Shown here: piece by piece, positions 24,276-36,785 of the stretch
How positions within the stretch are numbered: the first letter of the stretch is position 1
Layout of the letters: every line of letters starts with the position of its first letter
Assembly: GCA_029204225.1 (NCBI GenBank)
Contig: CM055108.1
Coordinates: 15,526,722 to 15,590,721, forward strand
Source: Diphasiastrum complanatum
Taxonomy: Eukaryota > Streptophyta > Lycopodiopsida > Lycopodiales > Lycopodiaceae
Direction: 5' to 3'
Length of the DNA: 64,000 nt
Position numbers and translations under genes: made by a program
Notes under the pieces: generated by a model
What the model saw: the letters and a program-made list of their open reading frames with translations, nothing else
Database searches by the model: none
Told to the model about the DNA's origin: nothing

Positions 24276-24288
24276 GGCTCTGATACCA
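24276..24288 (-). other. primer binding site of the copia element
   Basis: TGGTATCAGAGCC on the minus strand, immediately inside the 5' LTR. This is the standard initiator-Met tRNA-type primer site of plant Ty1/copia elements. Confidence 0.93.
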
Positions 24289-25023
24289 TGTTAAATTCAC
24301 ACGTGTGGATTGTCCACAACATGTACTTGTGATCTCCTAAGGTGTGTAGATGCACCAAGATCAAGACTAGATTGAGATTCAAGATCAATCTTAGATCCTA
24401 TGGCAAAAACACACTACTACATGCATTCAATCACTTCCAACTCTCACTCACACGTGTGGGAAGTATTAAAAAAATAATCTAAGTAAAAACAAGCTGCTCT
24501 CCTCGGATAGAGAGAGAAAAAGCATCATGAGCTCTCGGGTAGAGAGAGAAAGCTTGAAATCCAATAACTCACAAAATCCATAAAATCACCAAATCAATTA
24601 GCTTCAAAATGAGGAGTACAATGATACTAGTAGATCCACGAGCTACCACTATGCTTAACTATGATTGGACCATACTTTGTCACCTCTTGATCCTATTGGG
24701 CCATTGATCCATGCACCTCTTAATTTTATTGGACTATATTCAAGCACACCTCAATTTCCTGTTGGACCTCACAAGGTTCCACCTCTAAATCCTATTGGAC
24801 CTCTTCGAATTCATCAAACAAAAGCTTTACACTTGTCTACACTCTAATTGGCACGTGTTTAGCCTCTTACTCTATTTTGGCTCAATAGTGGCATTACAAG
24901 TGGAAATGCATAATTTGCCATCTATGCCAAATTTATTCCTATCAACATCCTACACCTAGATGCTTGATGTAAAAAACATAAGATCCTATATCTAACATAG
25001 ATAGTCTTTTTCAATTCTTCACA
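24289..25023 (-). repeat. 5' LTR of the copia element (full length)
   Basis: 735 bp, TG...CA, complete relative to the shortened 3' copy. It holds two copies of a TCTCGGGTAGAGAGAGAAA-like motif at about 24500-24555. Confidence 0.92.
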
Positions 25024-25601
25024 CGATCGCCATAGTGCTTGCAAATGTAAACGATGGCAGACAAGAGCTTGATCGCAACAATTCGCAATTTTGGAGAGCA
25101 TGAGTGATGGAAAATGGTAGCGACAACAAATGAAGTGTTTGAGGTTTTAGGCATATTGATGATATTTCGGCGGATTCGACTACTATTAAATGGAAGCATG
25201 TCCTTCATTTTGAAGGTACATACTAAATAATAAAATGTCTAGTCCAAAAAACAAAAATAAATAAATAAACAAAATGTAGGAATGCTTCCTTGGTAAGCTT
25301 ATTTCTTCTTTCGTTAAAATGTGAAAAATGCGAAGGTGTCACAGAAAATGCGAAGGTAAGTGTTTCAATTTCCATATTGGTGAACTTACTAGATACACCA
25401 TATTCCAATATAGTGTCGGGTTTTTCGCAAAATATAAATGTAGCGAAGGTTTCGGCTTTTTTGCAATACAAACAATTGCAGCATGCTTCGGTAAATTTGC
25501 AAAAAAAAATGTAAACTTCGGTAAAAAAATAAAATAAAATAATAAATAAAAATAATAATTGGATAAAAAATGACGGATTTCAAAAACTGATGTATCGGAC
25601 A

Positions 25602-28600
25602 TTAGTCATAGTAGCGCTTCACCCTTGAACCATTTACTCGAGTGTCAAGTAAATGTCCTTGGAGATCAACTAATTGAAGTGATCCATTATTAAAAACTTG
25701 TATAACTTTATACGGTCCCATCCATCTGGTATGTAATTTTCCAGGAAACAACATGTGTATGTTATCATACAGAAGCACATAGTCCCCCGTTTAATTTTTT
25801 TTTCTTAATAGATTGGTCAAATTTTTCTTTTCTTTTACTCTGAACTCGTTCAGTCTCGATTAATGAAAGACGACGATCCTCTTCCAATTGCGTCAAAGAA
25901 ATCATCCGCTCCCGGAGACTATCGTGTTCATCCATTCGCTCTTCATTACTAATGTGAAATGTCGGAACTTTGAATTCTATCGGTAGTATGGGATGCATTC
26001 CATACACAAGATAGTATCGAGTCTGCCTAGTTGTAATCTTTTCAGCAATTCTATATGCCCATAAGACAGATGGTAACTTCTGATCCCAATCAAAAGAATG
26101 TGTTTCCGTTACTTTATTTAAAATTTTACATAGAATTCCACTTGCCCGTTCCGTAAGCCCATTTGCTTTTGGATTTTGTGGAGTGGTTTGGCGATGTGTA
26201 ATAGAAAAATATGACAACATGACTTCAATGGTCTGATTAAGGAAATGGGTTCCCCTATCGCTAACGAGTTTTAAGGGACAACCATATCACGTGATAATGT
26301 TTTGGAATAAAAACTTTGCTACAGTCTTAGCATCGTTCTTAATTGTGGCTTCGGCCTCTACCGTCTTGGTAGCATAGTCCGTGGCAACGAGTATGTAACG
26401 ACGACAAGTTTTACGCGTGGTCGGTTTGATAGGTCCTACAAAATCTATCCCCCACTTCTCAAAAGGTGCTAAGGGGATAATTGGAGTAAGTGGCCAATGT
26501 CTTGCAAAGCTGGGTTTCCCCATCCTTTGGCATGCATCACATTTTTTGATGAAAATTTTAACATCTCTATAGACGGTAGGCCACCAATATTTAGCATTAA
26601 AAATCTCTTTTGCAGTGTTTTTAAGAGCATAATGACCCCCCGAATCTTCCTCATGTAATGCACTTATTACAGCGCTCGTCTCGGTTGGTTTTAAACATCG
26701 ACGGAGACTATCGTCGACTCCTAATTTATACAATATACTATCTACAATCGTGTAAGGTCCTACCTTAAAAGAAAAACAGTTTTTTGTTGTTTATTAAAAT
26801 GTTCAGGATATATCTGGTCCTGTAAAAAATTAATAATGTCCCTATAAATTGATGTTTTAGATTGAACACTCATTATATGTTCATCTGGAAATTCATCAAA
26901 AATAGGTTCTAATTGGTTTTCTCTTTGGAGGCGGGATATGTAATCAGCATTTTGATGATCCTTGTCTCTTCTTAATTCTACTTCATAATAAAACTCATCT
27001 AATAATAATACCCATCTAGCTATTCTACCTAAAAGATCAGGTTTATTCACTAAATGTTTTAATGCGTATTGATCTACGTGAAAAACAAAAGGGTATCCTA
27101 AAAGGTAATGTCTAAATTTCTTTACTGAATAAATCATCCCTAATGCTTTTCGTTTAGTAGCGGAATAATTCTTTTCTGATGCAGCAAGTTGCCTTCCCGC
27201 ATAGTAAATTGGACAATCTATATTTTGGTCATCTTTCTGACTAAGAACCGTACCTATCGCAAACGATGATGTGTCTACATATACATGGAACTTTTTAGTC
27301 CAATTTGGAGGTCCAACCCCAGTGGCTTCTAATAATGACTATTTCAATTGATCAAAAGGTTTCTGATGGTCTTGTGTCCAATGGTAATCAACAGATTTTT
27401 TTAATAAACTTATTAAAGGAGTTACTATTATAGGATAATCTTTAATTATCCTCCGATGGTAACCTACATGACCTAGAAAACCTCTAAACTCTCTTAAATT
27501 GGTTGGTTCTGATAATTCTAAAATCATTTTTATTTTTTCAATGTCGGCTTGTATACCATCCTTCGAACTTTTATGTCCTAAAAGGATTCCTTCCCTCACC
27601 CCAAAGTCACACTTAGCTTGATGTAGTTTAAGAGATGTCTCTTGACATCTTCTCAATGTTTTCTCTAATGCATCTAAATGGTTTTTAGTTGATGAATAGA
27701 CACAAAAGTCATCCATTAAAATATCTAAAAACTTTCTTAAATTTTTTTGAAAAATATTCGTCATCATACGTTGGAATGTGGTAGGTGCATTACAAAGACC
27801 AAAGGGCATTCACGCATATGCGTACATCCCCCAATCAGTGGTGAAAGTTGTTTTGGATCTATCTTCCTCTTTTATAAAAACTTGATTATAACTTGAGAAT
27901 CCATCTAAAAAAGTATAACATACATGACCAGCTACTTGGTCAAGAATGGTATCTGTATACGGCAGAGGATGATAATCCTTTGTTGTAGCAGCATTTAGTT
28001 TCCTAAAATCCTGACAAACTCTAATCTTGTCCGTCTTCTTCTTAGGTACTATAACTATTGGTGATATCCACTCACTACTTAGAACATGATATATAGTACC
28101 CGCTCTAAGACATCTATCTAATTGGTCTTTTACTAATAATGAGTACTTTGGATTCAATCTATATTGACGCTGTCTAACATGTATTATTCCCTGAATGAGA
28201 TCTATTCTATGTTCGCCCCATTTAACTGGTATTCCTATTAAATCATCCATCGACCAAGCAAACACATTTTGGTATTTTTGAAAAAGCAATATATACTCTT
28301 CACGTTTTTGGTCCGATTGGTGTTTATATAGATTCAAAGTCTTACTTTTATTAATTTCTATTTCTACATAATTTGTTTTGTCTACCATCCCCTCGGTCAG
28401 ACTTGCTCTGGTTCCACCTAGAACTTCACTTGACTCAAAGGTTATCGGTATTTCTTCTTCTTTAAGAAACTTATGGTCTCCAATATAGACTGTGACCTGA
28501 GATAGTGCTCCTATTGGTGATCTTCTAGTTGCATCGGCTAATCTTAAATGTCTTAAAGTGGATGCTATTCTATGATGAATGCCTATTTCATATGTCGTTT

Positions 28601-28797
28601 CTTTAGTCATTATATTTACACTAGATCCGAAATCTATGGGTACATTATCTAAGATGCAGCCATTAGTTACTATCTGAATCTCTGGTTGGCCTTCATCACC
28701 GTAATTAACTAATCCTAAGTTGATTACTGGTAACTTTGCTTTTCTTCTCTTTTTATTTTGCAAGAATTGCTCAATTTCTTTCTTATAATATTGGTTA
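25602..28797 (-). pseudogene. Athila-like pol: protease, RT, RNase H, integrase
   Basis: Protease: PIDFGSSVNIM (DGGS changed to DFGS). RT: RVCQDFRKLNAATTKDYHPLP, FLDGFSSYNQ, MPFGLCNAPTTFQRMM and the FLDILMDDF catalytic box. RNase H: VYVDTSSFAIGTVLSQ. Integrase: an H-H-C-C zinc site (HYALKNTAKEI...CDACQRMGKP) and the D-D-E blocks WGIDFVGPI, VSDRGTHF and NPKANGLTERA. After a frame change near 25785 the integrase C-terminus ends at a TAA at 25602. Breaks: TGA at 27810, TAG at 27339, a frameshift near 26760, and TGA at 26287. The family makes a Gag-Pol polyprotein cleaved by its own protease; this copy cannot. Confidence 0.92.
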
Positions 28798-29147
28798 TCG
28801 TCTAGTAATTGTTAAAGGTTATATTAGGCATTCTAGAAACAAGGTCTTCTACAATGTTATAAGAATGGTTTCTAAGTGGTGATAGATCTCTAGGTATCTC
28901 GCTACTTATAAGTGGATCTGAAAATGTCACTTTCTTAACTTGTCTAGTTTCTTCATCTAAAAGCTTCTTAGCTTCTAAACTAATATCAACATCATAATGT
29001 TTTCCATTAGACTTATCAAGACTTAATTCATTATTACTAGGAATTTTTAATTATTCTGTGAACTTCGTTTTTTCTATCATCTTTTTCGCAATTTTCGCAA
29101 TTTTTGCCTTAGTTTTCTTCTTGCCTTTAAGTGTTAAAGAATCTTTA
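28798..29147 (-). other. gag-protease linker remnant
   Basis: Minus-strand frames retain a Lys-rich stretch and KKVTFSDPLISSEIPRDLSP before protease, broken by stops. No separate gene is supported here. Confidence 0.5.
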
Positions 29148-30814
29148 CTACTTCTTGTTTTTCTCTAAATCTGGCCATTGATGCTCTTGATCTAATGATT
29201 CAAACTCTACTTCTATCCTCTGAACTATCATGTCAGTGTTAGTCTTAGATGGCCGAAGGTCATCTTCCCTAGGTGAGTTTACAAATCTTGGTTTAGACCG
29301 TGGCTGTTGTGGCTGAGGACATTCAGCTGTGACATGCCCTTCGCCTTTACAGTTAGCACAGAGCGGCACATATCTTACTGATCTCCTGGGTCTAGGACAA
29401 TCAGGCGAATAGTGGCCTGAAGCTCCGCAATTGTAGCACGAACCCCTTACTCTGGTCAGTGGAGTGGAATCTTGTGTTCCGCCCCTTCGCAAAATAGTGT
29501 ACTGTTGACCAGTACATTGTTTCGGTATCATAATTTTTTGGTTAGTAGGAGTTGCAGTATAAGCTACCTCTTCATGATTATTAATCGGACAGAGGAATAG
29601 TTCCTCTTCTAAATAATTAGTCTATAAACTGGGACAGTTGGTCTTAGAATGACCTTCCTTCCCACAAGCGGTACACCAAACATTGGCGTTAGGCTTCGTT
29701 TTCTTTCGCTTGGCTTTAACATCAGATATTTGGACTTTGAAGTCACTCATTTCTCTTGTTAACAGCTCAACACTTTTCCTTAATGGATCCATCTTTTCGG
29801 ATTTCTTCATTCTTTTCTTTCTATGAATTTCTATTTTTGGATCTCCTATAAGAAGATTCTTCTTCTGATGAAGAAGAATAAGATGAATACTCAGATGATT
29901 CTTTGTCATCCACTGAATCAGATTTTGATTCAGACTCAGTAGATGTTTCATATTCTTCTGTTTGTTTAAATTTGTGCTTTTTACTACTTTTTCTTTCATT
30001 TCTCCGTCTGCAAGAAATTCAAGAAGTTTTGTAATTCTTAGCAGAGGCAATGACATCTTCCAAAGAAGTCATCAAACCCTGTCGACAATATTGATCCATT
30101 TTCCTAGGCAAACCACCCAAGAACCATTCATTTTGCATAGGAACTGGATACTGGGCTCCTAACTTTTCGATTAAATTATTAACCCTATGAGTATATTTTC
30201 TAAGTGATTCCTTTGGCTTTTTTCTCAACAGAGTTAAGCCGAGCCAACAATCTAGTGGAATGTCCTATTTCCCTAAACTGTTTAAGGAATGTTGCTTTAA
30301 AAGCATTCCAAGTATTAACGGTTTCCGATACTAATTGACTGTACCAAATCCTAGTCTGCTTCCGCAGAAGACCTAGCAAAATTCTAACTTTATCCTCATC
30401 TGTATGCTCTCTATTTGCTATGGTAATGAATTCAAATTGCGACAAATAACTATTCGCATCTTCATAAGATGATCCCTTAAAGAAATCATATCTGATTTTT
30501 GTAGATGTGCGTGGCGCTGAATTAGTCATATTAATAAATGGTGGTGAACTAGATGAACTTGGAGGGTCTGAATCTAAACTTTGCTCAGACAAATATTCTA
30601 AACTTGGTTCGGAAGTAGAATCAGACAAATCTCATTCATGTGAATCTGTAGGACTTGGTGTTTCAACAGATCTTTTCTCAAATGAATCTACAAATGTTGT
30701 AGAATTTTGCAAATTCTGCAAATACAAATCACTAGATTTCCTATATGCTTCTGAACGTTGTGCACGCTCTAAACACTTTTGTTCAATAGTTGCTTGAGAG
30801 TATGTTCTTGGCAT
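29148..30814 (-). pseudogene. Athila-like gag with three zinc knuckles
   Basis: The start MPRTYSQATIEQK at 30814 leads, after a TGA at 30632, into a capsid-like segment: YDFFKGSSYEDANSYLSQFE, DEDKVRILLGLL, WNAFKATFLKQFRE and EWFLGGLPRKMD. Three CCHC knuckles follow: CTACGKEGHSKTNC (about 29650), CYNCGASGHYSPDC (about 29410) and CANCKGEGHVTAEC (about 29330). Breaks: TGA at 30632, a frame change near 30215, a stop near 30019 and TAG at 29622. Three knuckles is more than the usual one or two. Confidence 0.88.
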
Positions 30815-30879
30815 GCATTACATGAGAAAGATTTGTAGATGTAATACACTCAAATATATTGCAAAAGGTGAAATTCATC

Positions 30880-30897
30880 TCCCCGGCAACGACGCCA
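30880..30897 (-). other. primer binding site of the Athila-like element
   Basis: TGGCGTCGTTGCCGGGGA on the minus strand, five bases inside the 5' LTR. It differs at one base from the TGGCGCCGTTGCCGGGGA site that is complementary to plant tRNA-Asp and typical of Athila/Tat. Confidence 0.88.
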
Positions 30898-30902
30898 AAT
30901 TA

Positions 30903-31921
30903 TGTGGTGGCCTAGTCGTTATAGATTTCCACAAAAATGATGAATTATGTAGTATAAAAGGTTTGATCATTCCCCAAGAGAGAGAATAATCTCATCTTTT
31001 GCATGTAAATGTATATATGATGGTAAACGGACTGGTATGTATAAAATTCACAACGAATACTACAGCGACATAACTGGTTATCCAAAGATATTTGGGTAAA
31101 TTGGCATCCAGGAACACCAATGATGAAATGTTTTGGTCAAGGTCTGTAAATGTAAGGATTACTTTATCTTTCAAGCTCTTCAGGCATCAAGGGACAGTCA
31201 AAAGGGACAACAACTAGCAATTAGATTGAGTAAGCAGAATCACATTAGCTAAAGATTCTTCTTAATCAAACACAGAGAATTAGTCTTTATCGCAGAAAAC
31301 AAGCAAAACAGAGCCTCAAACAATCCTGTTATCTGAACACATAGCTCATTCAGAAATGAAAGAAGGTCTGCTAAGAAATGATGCTTAACAGCTTCAGCTA
31401 ATACCCTACACACATTAGTCAGAATTGCTACATGTTGGTGTCGCCTGAAAATCCATGTTAGAGTAACTGAAATTTAGTATAATATAAGAAATGTGTGTGA
31501 TGCAAACAAAACAGTATCACAATCATCCATAGATCATACAGAGTGTGTTCGCACATATGATAAGAAGTAAATCTATGAAAGATAGCCAAAAGAAAAGAAT
31601 GCTCAAGCTTTAGGAACTCGCTCTTCTCTCTATTGATACTCAGCTCCGTGTAGAAATGCGTCAGTACAATGGCACGAAGTGTCGACCTTATAGGAATGAT
31701 CACCGGTCTCAATGTCACTTACGAACCGTTAAATGTCGGTTCTGGACTTCTATTGCGTCTCTTTAAAATGTCGCAACTTCTACTTAAAATATGAATTTGC
31801 AAAGTGGAAAATAGGCCTTTACATGTATTTAGGCACTATAGCACATTTTACGTACATGGAAATTGAAAATTTTTACAATATATGACATAACTCAAATAAT
31901 GTGAAATCATAAGTCTCCACA
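30903..31921 (-). repeat. 5' LTR of the Athila-like element
   Basis: 1019 bp, TG...CA. It pairs with 16138-17159. The flank resumes the DUF7869-like coding frame at 31922. Confidence 0.92.
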
Positions 31922-34320
31922 ATAAGATGGGAGGGAGATTGTTGCGTGCAAGTTGCATCTTTCGTATTGCTCGCATAATGGATGTGACCACCTGATTGTT
32001 GTCATGCAGATGCAAGGTGTCTATCCATAAATCACAGATCAATTTGAATCTGTGAACTAGCACTCCACAAACATGCGTTTTCAAAAAATGGCTACTCTCA
32101 AATCTTGGAGGAGTCTTTTTGAAATGGTACAATGTTGTTGTATTTTGATGCATGCCATCAATAATAAGGCACAACGATTGCTCTGGATGTGATCATGATT
32201 CTTCTTTCGAATATGTGTATAGTTTTCTCGAGTCAAAAACATGCAATAAGTGCCGATTTCTCGTTGCAATATGGCAATCTCGCACCTTAATATTATTAGA
32301 AGTTTCGATCGCATTTTTTAGCTCATCACAAATCTTGCATTTGGACATGCTTTGTTTTGTTGGAGTCTTGACATATCAAAACTCATGTCTCCACAACCGA
32401 TACAATGTATTTCTAGAGATTGTGGACATGCTAGTTTCTTGAAGTTCTTTGTTGATGGAATTGAAGACATCACCTTTAGACATGCCAAGAGGGAGATGAT
32501 GTTCACAATGAACTACTCCATCTTTTGATTTATGTTGAAGATGCGGTTGGGGTAGAGCATGCTTTTCTAAGATTCCACACATAATAGCAAGTCCCCATCT
32601 TGAATGTGCGTGTTGTTTTAATGTACATGTGTTCCCATGAAATTTGTAGACAATATTGTTCGTGCTTCTAAGATTATCTGCCAAAACAATCCATGGGAAA
32701 CTCCCAATAGATCTTGAAATGCCTTTGAACACATGGTTTTACCCGAAACTACGGGTTTAAGTCTCAAACATGGTTCTTTCCACATATTTCATACAATGTT
32801 TGAATTATCTTGTGCCTTCAAAAAACACCCGAACATTTGTAAAGGTAATTATGTCTATCCGATCCTCGCTTTCTCCATACACTTAGCTCAAGTCTTCACA
32901 TTCTTTGTAAGTGATTTTGTGTATACATAATTTTTTATAACAAGGCTTCATCAAAGTCTCTTTTATATGTTTTGGCGATAAAACAGAATCTGCCTTCTTC
33001 AGAGTGACGAATGCAAGCACGCGCTTTCTTTTGTAGTTTCGAGAAGCTCCAAAAGATTCGAAACTTGGACCATGTTGCATTGGACTCTCAAACTTTTCTC
33101 ATGTGATTGACCAACTCTTGATACAGATTCTTTCGACATTTCATTTCAATTACCTATCTCATCGTCTTCATCAAAATCAAACATAGAAAAATCTGAATCA
33201 TGTTGTCTAGAAACAGTAGAAAGCAATGCTGTAGAGGATGCACCTGTTGTCTTCTTGGATTGTCTTGCCATTTGGGAAAGTCTATGATCGTGACTGTCGG
33301 TTATAGCATTCGTTTGAGATGGATTGTAGTGTCCATTTTCCACATTAACATTTCTCATATGCATCAATAAATGTTTACTAGATCCATTTTGCCGAGATAC
33401 ATTATTGTTAGCCACATCGTCTATCCCCGTTAGGATGTCTGAGTTGTACGTCGTTCGTGTCAGATCATAACCAATTACATCATCCACGCTTGTCAAAATA
33501 TCAGAGTTGTATAGAGCTGGTCTTGTAGCATTGCTATCAGTTACATCATGAGCATTGATATCATCCACACCGGTGAGAACATCTGAACTATACCTAATCT
33601 GTTTGAAGTTTGCACTATTATTATGATTGACATCTTCCACGCCAGTGAGGAAATCAGAATTATATGTTGTTTTTGTTGATGTTCTCTTGTCATGATTGAA
33701 GGTAGTCGTACATTGCATACATATTGATATTTTGTTGTAATTGCAATCATAATAAGTGTAATACTCATTTGTTGTCTCGTCGAATGATACGTGCCTAGAA
33801 TTCGTAGCATGTAAAGAAAGTTTCGATACACACCATATCATCGATTTATTCGGTGAGTAAAATAGGACTTCATCATCTGCCATGGCATTTTGAATGGTTC
33901 CTTCATTTGTTACTGATATTAACTTTATAGTGGCAAACAACTAATTTTTGTCAAAATTGTAGTAACCTTTGAAGCTAGCTGAACAAACTATATTTCCATA
34001 AAAATCCATACAATCAATAATATCATTGTTGTTATAAATATGACATGCCAAGACTGCAAGATCGTCAATCTTCACCACGTCATTGTTGTCCCACAATAAT
34101 CTGTTTGCCATTAAGTCCAACAAATTATCATAAATGTCTGCAAGATGAGTGATACCCGTTTGTGGGTATGGCAATGGACAATCCATCTTGAGCACTTTCG
34201 ATATACTCACCATGCATTTTTTTGTGCCAATTTCACAAAAGAAACACATCTGGCTTGGTTCAAAATTTGACCGAATGCAATGACTTCTTTTTGAAATAGC
34301 AAGACAACGCGGACATTTTT
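31922..34320 (-). pseudogene. DUF7869-like gene, 5' part
   Basis: From the 5' end: CPRCLAISKRSHC and MCFFCEIGTKK cysteine pairs (34220-34320); a Asp/Asn-rich region with four YNSDxLTGVDDV repeats (about 33405-33665); ASRNYKRKRVLAFVTLKK (near 33030); a VHGNT-type block (VYKFHGNTCTLKQHAHSRWG, 32376-32732); KCKICDELKNAI; and LCLIIDGMHQNTTTLYHFKK, then HVCGVLVHRFKLICDLWID (to 31922). The order matches DUF7869-type proteins. The paired Cys, RNase H-like spacing and high copy number of the family suggest transposon ancestry, but its activity is unknown. TGA codons at 32376 and 32193 and a stop near 33944 show it is dead. It continues at 16137. Confidence 0.78.
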
Positions 34321-34536
34321 CTCACGATCATTTTTCATTGCAAGCCCTACACACACAAAGAGAAATTATGATATCAACATACATTAAAACATACATACAT
34401 ACATAGATGTAAATTTATAACACACCATGTATATAGCTGGATAAATATACCTAGGTTTTGAAATTGTTTGAAATTATCTTGAAATAGTTTTACGTAATTT
34501 AAATATCTCTATAATATATTAGTGGATCTTCCTTAG

Positions 34537-34960
34537 CCTTTCGCCATTGGTCCTTAAAGTTTGGCCCTTACCCCTTGCCACTTGGTCCTCAACCATTGGA
34601 CTATACTCCTTGGCCGTTAGCCCTTAGTCCTTAGAACTTGGCACTTAACCCTTAGCAATTGGACCTAAGCCCTTATATCTCGGCCCTTAGCCAGTTGGCC
34701 CTTAGTCTTAGCCCGTAGACATTGGCCCTGGTCCCTTGGCTAGTTGGCCCTCAATCCTTAGACCTTGACCCTTAGCTGTTGGCCCTAATATGTAGGCCCT
34801 TAGCCCTTACCTCTCAACCAGTTGGCCCTTAGTCTTAGCCCTTAGATGTTGGCCCTCGACCACTAGTACTTAGCTAGTTGGCCCTCAGTTCTTAGCTAGT
34901 TGGCCCGAGTCAGTCTTTTTAACTAGTTGGCCCTCAGTCCTTAGCTAGTGAGCCCTTGAT
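34537..34960. repeat. GGCCCTTAG-type minisatellite, block 1
   Basis: A degenerate array of 10-25 bp phrases such as TTGGCCCTTAGTCTTAGCCC and TTAGCTAGTTGGCCCTCAGT. No coding capacity. The same phrases recur in the same orientation at 36398-36785. Confidence 0.8.
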
Positions 34961-36397
34961 TTGGAGTAAGTTTGATTAAGTTTGAGATGTCTGTATTAGA
35001 TCAACCTAATTTGAGTTCGAGTGCAAGTATCAGGGAAGGTTGATTAAGAGAAAGAAATTATATTATTAGAGGTAAGCTCGGTTGGAAAACTGGTGAGAGT
35101 GAATATGTTATTCGTCTCAGAGATTTCTCGGATACGTTATTTACTCATGAGAAATAGAAACTCTTTAGTAGCTGAGTTACAAGATTCTTAGTGAGATATG
35201 TGAGTAGCATATGTGGATTTTGGAGAAATCTGCTAGAAAAAAATGTGTTTATGTATTGGGTCATAGTGAGATTATTCACACATGTGTGTGATTAATCTGT
35301 ATGAATCTACTGTGGATTCCTAGTTACTGGCTTTATTTTGTTCACTTAAACTAGTCGGTAAAAATAGACATATGTTCAAGTATTGTTGGAATAGATACTT
35401 GTAGAGTTAATGGACCTTTCTGTGGAAGATTTATTGGTTAACTTATAAATAATTTGGATAAGATTCGAGATGTGGTGTTTTACTAGTACCATTGAGTTTT
35501 GCACCTAAACATTCAAGAAATCCGAATCATTGGCAATTAACTTGAGTAATTGGTTATTCCTAGATGAAGTTAATTGATAAAATGATCAACGTGAAAAAAA
35601 TTCAAGAGATTGATAGTTTTTAAGTTATATTGCTTGTAAGACGCATGATTAGTGAATCATCAAGATTCATCAGTTAAAATTATGTCCATTGGTTATACAT
35701 TATTCTTGGTATAGAGCATTCCTTAGCTAAGAAATACACTCAGTTTATTAGTGAATTGTATCGTAGAGAGCTCAATTGGATAGCAAATCATAATGATTTT
35801 GAGAATAACAACTAAATTTGTATTCAGTAGGACTTTGGGTATCTAGATTTGATTCTAGACAGTAATCTAAAATTTCGGTGGTTGAAGGTGATTGCAATTA
35901 CCATTTTGGTATGCTTTCTATCTTTAATTACAAGTGGCCTATAGAACGGGAATATCTTGCACTTCTGCTAAAGAATCCGATTAGGATAATTTTCTTAAAA
36001 TCCAGTATTTTCCTAATGGGAAAGATTTTAGAATGATTCTTATTGGTTTTTGAGTTATGTTGGACAGATACTACAATCTCCTTGAATGATTAAGTATGGT
36101 TTTGGATTCTAGAGAGTTTTGATTAACGAATCATAAAGATCTAAATATTTATGATTGATGAATCATAAATGTATAGTTAATTATTATCAGAGGATTATAA
36201 AGAATTGTGATGATTCTTAAGTATGATGAGTAATTCTTGATTTATTAATTCATTAAGAATTCAAAGAGGTGTTTTGAAAATTTGGATCACTTTACTCTAG
36301 TATTTTATTGAGAGTCTATGGATCTCACATATATTCTCACCAGATAATTTGGTTTACTTGTGGAGAATTTACTGGATCTAGTGGATGGTATTCTACT
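34961..36397. other. AT-rich spacer between minisatellite blocks
   Basis: No gene recognised. Repeated short phrases such as GATTGATGAATCATAA occur near 36110-36180. The stretch may be the body of an unidentified element whose flanks are the two minisatellite blocks. Confidence 0.35.
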
Positions 36398-36785
36398 ACA
36401 GATTGTGTTCCTTAGACCTTTACCCTTAGCTGGTGGCCGTAAGTTCTTAGTCGTTGACACTTAGCCCTCGGTAGTCGGCAATTGGCCCTTAGCCCTTGCC
36501 TCTTGGCCCTTAGTTCTTGGCCATTGGGTCTCGACCCTCAGTCCTATGCCAGTTGGCCCATGGTCCTTAGACCATGACCTTGACCCTTACCTGTTGGCCC
36601 TCGACCCTTTGTCCCTAGACCTTGACCCTTAGCCGTTGGAGCTTAGTTCTTAGCTGCTGGCCCTTAGCCCTTGATTGTCGGTAATTAGCCCTTAGCCCTT
36701 GACTCTTTGCCCTTGAACCAATGCCATATCCATAGGCGATTAGTCCTTAGTCCAAGGCACTTAGATCTTGACCTTCAAGGCTTTT
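36398..36785. repeat. GGCCCTTAG-type minisatellite, block 2
   Basis: The same degenerate phrases as block 1 (TTGGCCCTTAGCCCTTGCCTC, TTGACCCTTAGCCGTTGG). It ends at the T-rich tract TTTTTTTTC near 36785. Confidence 0.8.

Larger units (their letters stand above)
20032..25023 (-). mobile_element. Ty1/copia LTR retrotransposon nested in the Athila-like element
   Basis: Both ends are exact: TGTTAAATTCACACG...TTCACA, with a perfect 5-bp target duplication CGATC at 20027-20031 and 25024-25028. The 5' LTR is 24289-25023 (735 bp). The 3' LTR is 20032-20327 (296 bp), which lacks about 440 internal bases. Primer site, purine tract and gag-protease-integrase are in minus orientation. The reverse-transcriptase core is missing from the coding region, and an in-frame TAA interrupts it, so the element is non-autonomous. 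Confidence 0.95.
16138..31921 (-). mobile_element. Athila/Tat-like Ty3 LTR retrotransposon, inserted in DUF7869-like gene
   Basis: Two LTRs of about 1.02 kb (16138-17159 and 30903-31921) begin TGTGGTGGCC and end CTCCACA on the plus strand. Flanking five-mers are GTAAG (16133-16137) and ATAAG (31922-31926), a target duplication with one mismatch. In minus orientation the element has a tRNA-Asp-like primer site, gag, zinc knuckles, protease, reverse transcriptase, RNase H, integrase and then about 8 kb with extra ORFs, ending in a purine tract. RT sequence and primer type place it near Athila/Tat (non-chromovirus). LTRs differ at several sites, and gag-pol carries at least five stops and two frame changes, so it is an old, dead copy. 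A copia element (20032-25023) is nested in it. Confidence 0.92.
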
